From contig NZ_QRBB01000002.1 in the NCBI RefSeq assembly GCF_003363135.1, forward strand, positions 434,001 through 498,000: 64,000 nucleotides of DNA. The letters run 5' to 3'. Shown piece after piece: positions 17,550-25,254 of the stretch (position 1 is its first letter; every line of letters starts with the position of its first letter). A model generated the notes under the pieces. That model did not search any database. It was not told the origin of the DNA and saw only the letters and a list, made by a program, of their open reading frames with translations. A program made the translations under genes and the position numbers. Source of the DNA: Alteriqipengyuania lutimaris. GTDB lineage: Bacteria; Pseudomonadota; Alphaproteobacteria; Sphingomonadales; Sphingomonadaceae.

Positions 17550-18698
17550 TTATCGCGAGGGCCACTTCCACTCTGGCCTGCCGCGCGCGGGAATGACGGT
17601 TTCACCCATTTCCTTGCGAAGCTCGATCGAATGGCTTTCCGGATGCTTTTCAAGCTCGGCGACCAGCCTCGCCGAATGCGAGACGACGATGATCTGGCAG
17701 CGCTGCGATGCCTTTACGAGGAGGCTCGCCAGAGGATCGAGGAGGTCTGGATGAAGGCTGGCCTCTGGCTCGTTCAGGATCATCAGTTCGGGCGGACGAG
17801 GCGAGAGCAGAGCGGCGGCGAGGAGTACGTAGCGAAGCGTGCCGTCCGACAGCTCCGACGCCACCAATGGGCGCAGCAGACCATGCTGCTGCATCTGTAT
17901 CTCGAACCTGTCGCTGACCGACAGGACCGCCCCATCGAACGCGTCCGCGATCGTCTGTTCGAGTGTCTCCGCATCGCCGATTTCGAAGATCGTCTGGATG
18001 GCCGCCCCGATATCCGACCCGTCGCTGGCGAGCACCGGGGTGAAGGTGCCCACTTGCGCGCGCCTTGCCGGGGCGTCGACGTCGGTGCGCAGGTTGTCGT
18101 AGAAACGCCACGCACGCATCCGGTCGCGCAGCAGCAACAGTTCGAGACCATCGGCGGAATTCGCGCAATGCGTCATCATGCTGTCGAAAGCCGTGAGATC
18201 GCCGAAGCTGTCGCACCAGGCCCCCGTTTCGGCGCTGCGCACCTGGACACCGTGACCGCGCCTGGCCGCAACGACGTTTGCTCGGCCATAGGTTTCGCCG
18301 ACCCAGACGGCTTCCACCTTGATCTCGGGATCATGACCGAAGCGGGTGCGGGAAGGGGTCGGCAGGCCAAGATCGATGGCGTAGCCAAAGTCATCCGAAG
18401 AAAAGCCGAGCTTGAGGCTGACGGGGCCGCTTCGCACCGTCCCCTGAACCGGCTGCTCTCCCTCGCGCATCGCCCGGCTGAACTTTTCGGGGCCGGCCCA
18501 CAGCGTCGATGTCAAACCGCCTTCTGCAGCAAGAGCTGCGATCGCACGCCCTTCGGCGACGTCGGCCAGCAGCTTGAGCGCCCGATACAGGCTCGTCTTC
18601 CCGCTACCGTTAGCGCCGGTCACGATGTTGATTGGACCCAGCGCTATCGTGACATCCCGCAGGGAACGATACCCGGAGACGGCAAGAGAATTGATCAT
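17550..18698 (-). CDS. RecF/OLD-like AAA ATPase
   Basis: A 382-residue ATPase opening INSLAVSGYRSLRDVTIALG with Walker A GANGSGKT (28-35). The C-terminal part has an ABC-type signature region (ELSDGTLRY), Walker B MILNEPEASLHP and a His switch VVSHSARLV. This is the SMC/RecF/DUF2813 style of chromosomal AAA_21/AAA_23 ATPase. No partner nuclease or reverse transcriptase is next to it, so a defence role is unproven. It lies between the possible lipoprotein remnant and the S24 repressor. The longer upstream frame is unlikely; ATG 18710 is an alternative start. Confidence 0.8.
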   Translation of the reverse strand: MINSLAVSGYRSLRDVTIALGPINIVTGANGSGKTSLYRALKLLADVAEGRAIAALAAEGGLTSTLWAGPEKFSRAMREGEQPVQGTVRSGPVSLKLGFSSDDFGYAIDLGLPTPSRTRFGHDPEIKVEAVWVGETYGRANVVAARRGHGVQVRSAETGAWCDSFGDLTAFDSMMTHCANSADGLELLLLRDRMRAWRFYDNLRTDVDAPARRAQVGTFTPVLASDGSDIGAAIQTIFEIGDAETLEQTIADAFDGAVLSVSDRFEIQMQQHGLLRPLVASELSDGTLRYVLLAAALLSPRPPELMILNEPEASLHPDLLDPLASLLVKASQRCQIIVVSHSARLVAELEKHPESHSIELRKEMGETVIPARGRPEWKWPSR

Positions 18699-18780
18699 GC
18701 CGGCCAGCATAAACGGCCGCTCGCCGTTTGCGATAGCCTCGCGTTGAAGGATGGCATCCGGCTGCCCGGAACGAACGCCC

Positions 18781-19476
18781 CTATAGTCGCCCGCTCTTCC
18801 ACACGACCCGGCCCAGCACCTCGACCTCGTCAAGCGACACCTCCACCGGCGGATAGGCGAGGTTCTGGCTGAGCAGCGCGATCCGGCCCGCCCCCGCGCT
18901 CGCCAGCCGTTTGACCATCAGCGTGTCGCCCAGCCGCACGACGTGGACGCCGTCGCGCTCGAACCGCGACCCGCGATCGACGAGGATCTCGTCTCCGTGG
19001 CGCAGCAGCGGTTCCATCGAATCGCCTTCCACGGTGAGGGCGGAAAGCATCTTGGGGTCGAAGCCGTTCTCGCGCAGCCAGCGGCCCGAGAAGCCGAAAT
19101 TGTCGAATGGCGCCTCGCCCCCCGCGAACTGCCCCGGCCCGGCCGCGGCAGCGAGCGAGAGGCGGGGGATGGCGTGGAAATCCTCGTCGTTGGCAGCGGC
19201 GCCGCGTAGCGTGTAGGATTTTTCCCCTGAGCCCTCGAATGCGCCGCCCAGTTCGCTTTCATCGACTCCGAAGAATTCGGCCAGAGTACGCCGATCCTGC
19301 TCCTCCAGCTTGCGCGGGCTCCCCTTGCGGATGAACTGCTGGAGATAGCTGGAATTGCGCCCGATAAGCGCGGAAAGCCCGGCAAGACTGGCCCCCCGCC
19401 CCTTGGCCAGCTGGAGCAGCCGCTCGCGTGCGGGGTCGCTTGCGTCGGCAGATACGGATGTAGGACGTTCGTTCAT
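18781..19476 (-). CDS. S24 family LexA/CI-like repressor
   Basis: A 231-residue protein. An N-terminal helix-turn-helix (SLAGLSALIGRNSSYLQQFI, 30-49) is joined to a C-terminal peptidase S24 domain with the catalytic Ser153 (VEGDSMEP) and Lys189 (DTLMVKRLA). Such proteins cleave themselves on DNA damage or act as non-cleaving repressors; a clear Ala-Gly cleavage site is not obvious here (AAAAGPGQ is the nearest). It is divergent from two small genes, and the 100-base shared region has repeated half-sites that could be its operators. Confidence 0.88.
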   Translation of the reverse strand: MNERPTSVSADASDPARERLLQLAKGRGASLAGLSALIGRNSSYLQQFIRKGSPRKLEEQDRRTLAEFFGVDESELGGAFEGSGEKSYTLRGAAANDEDFHAIPRLSLAAAAGPGQFAGGEAPFDNFGFSGRWLRENGFDPKMLSALTVEGDSMEPLLRHGDEILVDRGSRFERDGVHVVRLGDTLMVKRLASAGAGRIALLSQNLAYPPVEVSLDEVEVLGRVVWKSGRL

Positions 19477-19485
19477 ACGCAATTC

Positions 19486-19518
19486 CCTATACAAAAGATT
19501 TTTCCTAGACAAGTAGGA
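19486..19518. promoter_or_regulatory. Repeated half-sites in the repressor/small-gene divergent region
   Basis: CCTATACAA (19486-19494) and CCTAGACAA (19504-19512) are direct repeats with an 18-bp pitch. The second is part of an inverted repeat TCCTA-N6-TAGGA (19503-19518). The region is AT-rich compared with its surroundings and sits between the S24 repressor start and the divergent small gene. It is a plausible operator for autorepression and joint control. Confidence 0.45.
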
Positions 19519-19577
19519 TTTCGCAGGCGAGCAATCCTTCACCGCGGCGACGAATCGATCTTGAGTGAGGGAAAAAT

Positions 19578-19778
19578 ATGCTGATTCGAAGGATAGAGAA
19601 ATTCCTGCGTGAGTTCGACATGCCCGCAACGAAGTTCGGGCGGCTGGCGACCCACGATCCGCGCTTCGTGCTCGACCTGCGCAATGGCCGCATGCCGCGT
19701 TCGGGGACCGAGCGCCGCGTCGACGGCTTCATGGAAGAATGGCGTGCGAATGTGGGGGAGCCGCAGCATGCACAGTGA
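19578..19778 (+). CDS. Small conserved-looking hypothetical protein
   Basis: A 66-residue basic protein: MLIRRIEKFLREFDMPATKF and on to LRNGRMPRSGTERRVDGFME. The pattern of a short helix followed by ATKFGRLATHDPRFVLDLRNGR resembles a helix-turn-helix without a wing, as in small DNA-binding or Cro-like proteins, but I do not recognise a family for certain. A GAGGGAAAA ribosome site precedes the ATG. It is divergent from the S24 repressor and overlaps the next gene by 11 bases. Confidence 0.7.
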   Translation: MLIRRIEKFLREFDMPATKFGRLATHDPRFVLDLRNGRMPRSGTERRVDGFMEEWRANVGEPQHAQ

Positions 19779-20136
19779 AGCTCTGCCCGCGCCCGCCCCT
19801 TCCGCCGCTCGCCGCGGCCATGCCGGAAGGCTCGAAGCCGCGCTCATCGCGCTCGCGGGCGGGCACGGGCACGTGTTCGACCACCGCGAGCGCGGCTGGG
19901 CGAGCATCACCTTCGCCGGCGCGCGCCACACGCTGCGGATCACCTTCGACACGCCGCAAGCGATCGAGGGGGGCGAGGCGCTGATCGCAGAGCTTCCCGA
20001 TCACGAATTCGCGCTGCCCGGGCGGCTGGTGGCCGATGCCACGGTGAGCGCGGTGGATCACGTACAGGCAGCGGCCGACGGTTCGGGCCCGCGCCTCACC
20101 GTCACCTGCGAATTGCTGCTGCTCGACGATGCGTGA
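19768..20136 (+). CDS. Hypothetical protein in the repressor locus
   Basis: A 122-residue cytoplasmic protein, Ala/Arg-rich at the start, then a predicted alpha/beta domain (WASITFAGARHTLRITFDTP, then ELPDHEFALPGRLVADATVS, then LTVTCELLLLDDA). There is no signal peptide or cysteine. The start overlaps the preceding small gene by 11 bases, so the two are coupled. No family recognised. Confidence 0.65.
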   Translation: MHSEALPAPAPSAARRGHAGRLEAALIALAGGHGHVFDHRERGWASITFAGARHTLRITFDTPQAIEGGEALIAELPDHEFALPGRLVADATVSAVDHVQAAADGSGPRLTVTCELLLLDDA

Positions 20137-20270
20137 GGCCCGCGTGCGCGTGCGGCGGGAAATCTCTTTCCCCTGGACACTGTGTCAGGTGTGTCAGCGG
20201 ACGTATTCGCTTCCACCTTCCTCGGTCCGGCGATAATCTCGCCCATCGCATTGGCGGGGGAGATATCGTC

Positions 20271-20996
20271 ATGAATGGAAAGCTTTTTCCGGTCCGACTC
20301 GCGGCGCCGGCATGTCTGGCCCTCGGGAGTGGCGGTTCGCTGGCGGCGCAGGATCTCGAAGCGCAGGAGATCGTCGTCTCCGGCTCGCGCATCGAGCAGG
20401 ACGACTATTCGGACGCAATGCCCGCCGTCGGCCTGCGGCGACCGGCCGATTTCCTCGTCCAGTCGGTCGTCATACGTGGCGATACGCGCGATCAGGCCGA
20501 GCGCCGCCGGGAGATCCGCTCGATGCTCTCCGATGCGGTGCGCCGCGCCAGTGCAGCCGGAGTCGAACTGGCGTATGGCGACTACATCCTGACCACGTTG
20601 ACGCCGGCCAATCTCGAGCAAATCGCGCTCCAGAACGACAATCGCCCCGATAGCGAGCGGGTGGTGTTCCTGGTCAAGGCGCGGCTCGCCGGGACTCAGT
20701 CGGGCGAGCAGGCCGAGGCGCAGATCGCGCGCTTCATCGAGTCGGTGCCCGAGGTGGGGCGTGCGCAGATGGACGAATGGGGCGATTCGACGCTCTCGAT
20801 CGTCGGGCCGGACAGCTATCGCCCGCAGATCGCCGAACGGATCGCGCAGGACTCCGCAGAAATGGCGCGACGCATGGGCGATGGCTACGCGGTCGAGGTC
20901 GAAGGCCTCAACATGCCGGTGCAGTGGGCGCGATCGGGGCCGGGCGAGGTGCTGCTTTACATCCCCTACCGGCTGATGATCGTCCCCCGGCCCTGA
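20271..20996 (+). CDS. Exported protein of unknown function with a TonB-plug-like start
   Basis: A 241-residue exported protein. A signal peptide leads into QEIVVSGSRIEQDD, which resembles the opening of TonB-dependent receptor plug domains, but the chain is far too short for a receptor. The rest (two similar alpha/beta halves, ending RSGPGEVLLYIPYRLMIVP) recalls the SIMPL/DUF541 style of periplasmic proteins; this is a weak resemblance. The ATG lies after GGGGGAGAT. Convergent with the aldehyde dehydrogenase gene, 15 bases apart. Confidence 0.65.
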   Translation: MNGKLFPVRLAAPACLALGSGGSLAAQDLEAQEIVVSGSRIEQDDYSDAMPAVGLRRPADFLVQSVVIRGDTRDQAERRREIRSMLSDAVRRASAAGVELAYGDYILTTLTPANLEQIALQNDNRPDSERVVFLVKARLAGTQSGEQAEAQIARFIESVPEVGRAQMDEWGDSTLSIVGPDSYRPQIAERIAQDSAEMARRMGDGYAVEVEGLNMPVQWARSGPGEVLLYIPYRLMIVPRP

Positions 20997-21011
20997 TCCC
21001 GGCCTGCCCGG

Positions 21012-22460
21012 TCACCGCCGGATCACGAGGTTTCTGATCTCGGTCATGTCCTCCATCGCGAAGCGCACGCCCTCGCGCCCGAGGCCGGAGTTCTTGACCC
21101 CGCCATAGGGCATGTTGTCGACGCGGTAGCTTGGGATCTCGTTGATGCATATGCCGCCGTAATCCAGCCGGTCCCACGCATCGAACATCTTGAAAAGGTC
21201 GCGCGTGAAGATGCCCGCCTGCAGCCCGAATTCGGAGCGGTTGGTTTCCTCGATCGCCTCGTCGAAGTTGGAGAACTTCATGAGGACCGCCAGCGGCCCG
21301 AACACTTCCTCGTTCACCACCTTGGCATCGCGGTCGACATTTTCGAGCAGGGTTGCAGGGATCATTCGCCCGTCGCGCGTTCCGCCGCACAGCAGTTTCG
21401 CACCATGGTCGAGCGCTTCCTTCGTCCAGGCCTCGACCCGCTCGGCCTCGCCGTCGTCGATCATCGGGCCGATGAAGGTGTCCTTGTCCTTGGGGTCGCC
21501 CGCGACGAGGCTCTGGGCTTCCTCGACCAGCATGTCGCGAAATTCGTCGTAGACGTCTTCGTGAATGAGGATGCGCTGGACCGAGATGCATGACTGGCCG
21601 GATTGGTAGAAGGCGCCCTTGATGACGCGCGGCAGCGCATCCTCGAGGTCCGCATCGCGATCGATGATGACCGCGGCATTGCCGCCCAGCTCCATCACGA
21701 CCTTCTTCTTGCCTGCCCTGGCTTTGAGCGCCCAGCCAACTTCGTCCGATCCGGTGAAGCTGAGCAGCTTGAGCCGCTCGTCGGTGGTGAACAGGTCCGC
21801 GCCGTCGCGACTGGCGGGCAGAATCGAGAAGGCGCCCTTCGGCAGGTCAGTCTCGGCCAGCACCTCGCCGATGATGATCGCGCCCAACGGCGTCTTGCTC
21901 GCGGGCTTGAGGATGAAGGGGCAGCCGACCGCGAGTGCGGGTGCGATCTTGTGCGCGGCGAGGTTGAGGGGGAAGTTGAAAGGAGAGATGAAGCTGCACG
22001 GACCGATGGGCACGCGCTTCCAGATCGACTGGTAGCCCTTGGCGCGTTCGGAGATGTCGAGCGGCAACACCTCGCCGCCCAGCCGCACGCTTTCCTCGGC
22101 TGCGATGCGGAAGGTGTCGATCAGGCGCGTGACCTCGCCCTCGCTGTCGCCGATCGGTTTGCCCGCCTCGACGCACAGCGCGTAGGCAAGCTCGTCGAAG
22201 CGTTCCTCGAATCGCTTCACGCAGTGTATCAGCACGTCCTGCCGCTGGTAGCTGGCGAGCCGCGCCATCGGCTCCGTCGCCTCGACCGTGCCGACGATCG
22301 CGTCGTCGATGATCTCTGGCGTGGCGAGCGCGGTGCGGAAGGCGACCTCGCCGGTGTACTTGTCCGTCACCTCGAGATCGGTGTTGGGCTGCGCGGCCTC
22401 GTTGCGAAGGTAGAGGGGGTAAGTGTCCTTGAGCTCTGGCACGGGGGCAATCTCCTTCAC
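21012..22460 (-). CDS. NAD(P)-dependent aldehyde dehydrogenase
   Basis: A 482-residue ALDH-superfamily enzyme with PFNFPLNLAAHKIAPAL at the cofactor site, the conserved Glu in VMELGGNAAV and the catalytic Cys in YQSGQSCISVQR. The sequence style is that of lactaldehyde/non-phosphorylating glyceraldehyde-3-phosphate dehydrogenases. It starts 8-11 bases after the ThDP enzyme, so the two are one operon; an aldehyde made by decarboxylation could be its substrate (inference). GTG 22460 follows GAGG at 8 bases; TTG 22463 is an alternative. Confidence 0.88.
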   Translation of the reverse strand: MKEIAPVPELKDTYPLYLRNEAAQPNTDLEVTDKYTGEVAFRTALATPEIIDDAIVGTVEATEPMARLASYQRQDVLIHCVKRFEERFDELAYALCVEAGKPIGDSEGEVTRLIDTFRIAAEESVRLGGEVLPLDISERAKGYQSIWKRVPIGPCSFISPFNFPLNLAAHKIAPALAVGCPFILKPASKTPLGAIIIGEVLAETDLPKGAFSILPASRDGADLFTTDERLKLLSFTGSDEVGWALKARAGKKKVVMELGGNAAVIIDRDADLEDALPRVIKGAFYQSGQSCISVQRILIHEDVYDEFRDMLVEEAQSLVAGDPKDKDTFIGPMIDDGEAERVEAWTKEALDHGAKLLCGGTRDGRMIPATLLENVDRDAKVVNEEVFGPLAVLMKFSNFDEAIEETNRSEFGLQAGIFTRDLFKMFDAWDRLDYGGICINEIPSYRVDNMPYGGVKNSGLGREGVRFAMEDMTEIRNLVIRR

Positions 22461-22470
22461 CAAGGCAACC

Positions 22471-24132
22471 TCAAAGCTGCGCGCTGCGTTCCTTGATCTC
22501 GTGGTTGAGCAGCGAATCGTTTTGCGAATAGTCGACCGGGCAGTCGATCAGGTGCACCCCGCCCGCATCGCGGCACTGCGCCAGCAGCTGTTCGAGATGG
22601 TCGGCGCTTTCCACGCGGTGGCCATGCGCGCCGAAGCTGCGCGCATAGTTCACGAAATCGGGGTTATCGAAGGTGAGGCCATAGTCGGCCAGCCCCATGT
22701 TCTTCTGCTTCCAGCGGATCATGCCATAGGCATCGTCGCGCAGGATCAGCACGGTCAGGTCGACGCCCAGCCGCACCGCCGTTTCCAGCTCCTGCCCGCT
22801 CATCATGAAGCCGCCATCGCCGCACACCGCCATCACCTTGCGCTCCGGATGGACCAGCGCGGTGGCGATCGCGCTCGGCAGCCCTGCGCCCATACTGGCG
22901 AGCGCATTGTCGAGCAGGATGGTGTTGGGCAGGTGCGCCATGTAGTTGCGCGCAAACCACAGCTTGTAGACCCCGTTGTCGAGGCAGACCACCCCGTCCT
23001 TCGGCATCGCCCGGCGGATCGCGCCGACGAGGAAGGGCGTGAAGATCGGGAAACGCCGGTCCGCCATCAACGCGTCTGAATGCTCGAGCTCCGCCTCGCG
23101 GTAGCGCAGCATGCAGCCCGCATCCCAATCGTCCTGGCGGGTGATCGCTTCCTTCATCTGCCAGATCGCGTTGGCGATATCGCCGATCACCTCGATCTGC
23201 GGGAAGTAGACCGGGTCCACCTCCGCCGTGTTGTACGACACGTGGATCACGGTGCGCTTGTCGTCGCGGTGCATGAAGAAGGGCGGCTTCTCGATCACGT
23301 CGTGCCCGATCGAGAGGATGCAGTCCGCTTCCTCGATCGCCCGGTGGACGAAATCGCCCGAAGACAGCGCAGCGCAGCCGAGGAACAGCGGCCGTTCCTC
23401 GTCCAGCACGCCCTTGCCCATCTGGGTGGTGACGAATGGAATGCCCGTCTTGTCGACGAATTCGCCGAGCATCTTGCTCGCCATGTTGCGGTTCGCGCCC
23501 GCGCCGATCACCAGCAGCGGCTTCTTCGCGGCTTCCACCGCCTCGACCGCGATCCGCACCGCCTTGGGCTCGGCCGAGGGACGGCGCGCGACCGACGGGG
23601 CGAGCGGCGCGCCATGCGTTTCCTCCGCCGCAATATCCTCGGGCAGTTCGAGGTGGGTCGCGCCGGGCCGCTCTTCCTGCGCCAGCCGCACCGCCTCGCG
23701 CACGCGAGCGGGCAGCGTCTCGCCGCTCGCCAGCTGGTGCGCGAACTTGGTGACGGGGTGCATCATCGCGACCACGTCGAGGATTTGGAAACGGCCCTGC
23801 TTGGAATGCTTGATCGGCTTCTGCCCGGTCACGGTCAGCATCGGCATTCCGCCGAGCTGGGCATAGGCGACCGCAGTCAGCGCATTGGTCGCGCCCGGGC
23901 CGAGCGTGGTGAGGCACACCGCCGCCTTGCCGGTCAGCCGGCCATAGGTCGCGGCCATGAAGCCCGCGCCCTGTTCGTGCCGGGTGAGCACCAGACGAAT
24001 GTCGGAGCGCGAGAGCGAATCGAGCAGGTCGAGATTTTCCTCGCCAGGGACGCCGAAGACATATTCGATGCCTTCCGCCTCGAGGCACTCGACCATCAGG
24101 TCGCTGGTCTTTGTCGCGGGTGCGTCGTTCAT
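22471..24132 (-). CDS. Thiamine-diphosphate enzyme of the acetolactate synthase large-subunit family
   Basis: A 553-residue enzyme with three ThDP-family domains. The N-terminal Glu31 is in YVFGVPGEEN, a central domain has KPLLVIGAGANRN, and the C-terminal cofactor domain carries GDGGFMMSGQELETAV. No IlvN-like regulatory subunit is nearby. With an aldehyde dehydrogenase directly downstream it may be a catabolic decarboxylase/synthase rather than the branched-chain biosynthetic enzyme; sequence alone does not decide. The start is the ATG at 24132. Confidence 0.87.
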   Translation of the reverse strand: MNDAPATKTSDLMVECLEAEGIEYVFGVPGEENLDLLDSLSRSDIRLVLTRHEQGAGFMAATYGRLTGKAAVCLTTLGPGATNALTAVAYAQLGGMPMLTVTGQKPIKHSKQGRFQILDVVAMMHPVTKFAHQLASGETLPARVREAVRLAQEERPGATHLELPEDIAAEETHGAPLAPSVARRPSAEPKAVRIAVEAVEAAKKPLLVIGAGANRNMASKMLGEFVDKTGIPFVTTQMGKGVLDEERPLFLGCAALSSGDFVHRAIEEADCILSIGHDVIEKPPFFMHRDDKRTVIHVSYNTAEVDPVYFPQIEVIGDIANAIWQMKEAITRQDDWDAGCMLRYREAELEHSDALMADRRFPIFTPFLVGAIRRAMPKDGVVCLDNGVYKLWFARNYMAHLPNTILLDNALASMGAGLPSAIATALVHPERKVMAVCGDGGFMMSGQELETAVRLGVDLTVLILRDDAYGMIRWKQKNMGLADYGLTFDNPDFVNYARSFGAHGHRVESADHLEQLLAQCRDAGGVHLIDCPVDYSQNDSLLNHEIKERSAQL

Positions 24133-24196
24133 CGGTCCCCTCCCATCGTTGGATGCACGATCTATACGGGCGGGCGCGCCGATTTGTTTCTCCGCC

Positions 24197-25135
24197 TCAA
24201 TATCCCAGTGCGGGGTCGAAGCGCGGCTCGACCGGTTCGCCTGCGTGCCAGCTGGCAAGGTTTGCGATGAAGCGGTCGGCAGAGCGCTGGAACATCTTCG
24301 TCTGCGCGCGGCCCGACAAATGCATCGTGATCTGAGCGTTCTCGAGGCTCCACAGCGGATGATCCTCGGGCAGCGGCTCCGGGTCGGTCACGTCGAGCAG
24401 CGCGGCCTCGATCCGCCTGGCCTGCAACGCCTCGACCAGCGCATCCTGATCGACCACGTCGCCGCGCGCGATGTTCACCAGCACGGCGTTGGCCTTCATC
24501 GCCGCGAGTTCGTCCGCACCGATCATGTGGTGCGTTTCGGGGGTGGAGGGCACCGCGAGCACGACCCAGTCGAACGCGTCCAGCTTGCCGCGCCACTCGT
24601 CGGGCTTCAGCGCGCCGTCCGCGCCCGAGCGGCGCACGGGCACGACCTCCATGTCGAAGGCTTCGAGCCGGGTCTTCACCAGCTGGCCGATCGCGCCGAG
24701 GCCGAGCAGCAGCACCCGCTCGCCCGCAAGCTCTCGCTTGCCCGGGCTGTCCTGCAGCCACTCGTGCCGGTCCTGCGCGCGGACCACGTCACGGTAGCCC
24801 TTGGCGTGTGTCAGCATCAGCATGACGACATATTCGGCGATAGTGATCGCGTTGATGCCAGCGCCATTGGTGACGATCGTGCCGCGCTCCTCCAGCAGGT
24901 CGAGCGGGAGGAAATCGAGCCCGGCATAGATCGAATTGAGCCATTTGAGGTTCGTGGCCGCGGCCACCACCTCGCACATCGGGCCGGGCTGGTTGAAGTC
25001 GAACCAGCCGATCTCCGCACGCGGCGCGAGTTCGATCGCTTCCTCCTTGCTCGCGAACCACAGCGGTTCGACCCAGTCAGGCAGCCGCGGCTCGACCAGC
25101 GGGCGGATCAGCACAGACAGGACTGCGGTGGTCAA
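24197..25135 (-). CDS. D-2-hydroxyacid dehydrogenase family protein
   Basis: A 312-residue NAD(P)-binding protein. The Rossmann motif LGLGAIGQLVKTRLEAF, catalytic Arg in VNIARGDVVD, Glu in DVTDPEPLPEDHPLW and His in ITMHLSGRAQ are all present, so it should be active. The His segment (MHLSGRA) is the variant found in GhrA-like and related hydroxypyruvate/glyoxylate reductases. The first start is TTG at 25135 with AGAGG upstream; GTG at 25114 is an alternative. It lies ahead of the acetolactate-synthase-like gene and may share its transcript. Confidence 0.85.
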   Translation of the reverse strand: MTTAVLSVLIRPLVEPRLPDWVEPLWFASKEEAIELAPRAEIGWFDFNQPGPMCEVVAAATNLKWLNSIYAGLDFLPLDLLEERGTIVTNGAGINAITIAEYVVMLMLTHAKGYRDVVRAQDRHEWLQDSPGKRELAGERVLLLGLGAIGQLVKTRLEAFDMEVVPVRRSGADGALKPDEWRGKLDAFDWVVLAVPSTPETHHMIGADELAAMKANAVLVNIARGDVVDQDALVEALQARRIEAALLDVTDPEPLPEDHPLWSLENAQITMHLSGRAQTKMFQRSADRFIANLASWHAGEPVEPRFDPALGY

Positions 25136-25160
25136 AGGCTCAACCTCTCTTGTCTCGTCG

Positions 25161-25243
25161 GCCCGGACTCGATCCGGGCCTGGGCTTCTCTTTCACGCGG
25201 ACGGAACAGAAGTGAAGCACCACCCCGGATCAAGTCCGGGGTG
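25161..25243. repeat. Pair of REP-like palindromes in inverted orientation
   Basis: GCCCGGA-CTCGA-TCCGGGC (25161-25179) and CACCCCGGA-TCAAG-TCCGGGGTG (25221-25243) are two perfect hairpins sharing the core GGACTNGATCC, the second as its reverse complement. They fill the gap between the cysS stop and the dehydrogenase start. This is the layout of dispersed intergenic REP/BIME-type elements; copy number elsewhere cannot be seen here. Confidence 0.7.
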
Positions 25244-25254
25244 ACGGTATGGCC

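Noticed and set aside
17550..18698. RecF/OLD-like ATPase as part of a phage-defence system
   Set aside because: No nuclease, reverse transcriptase or other effector lies next to it and the repressor neighbour has its own divergent genes; single chromosomal ATPases of this type are common.
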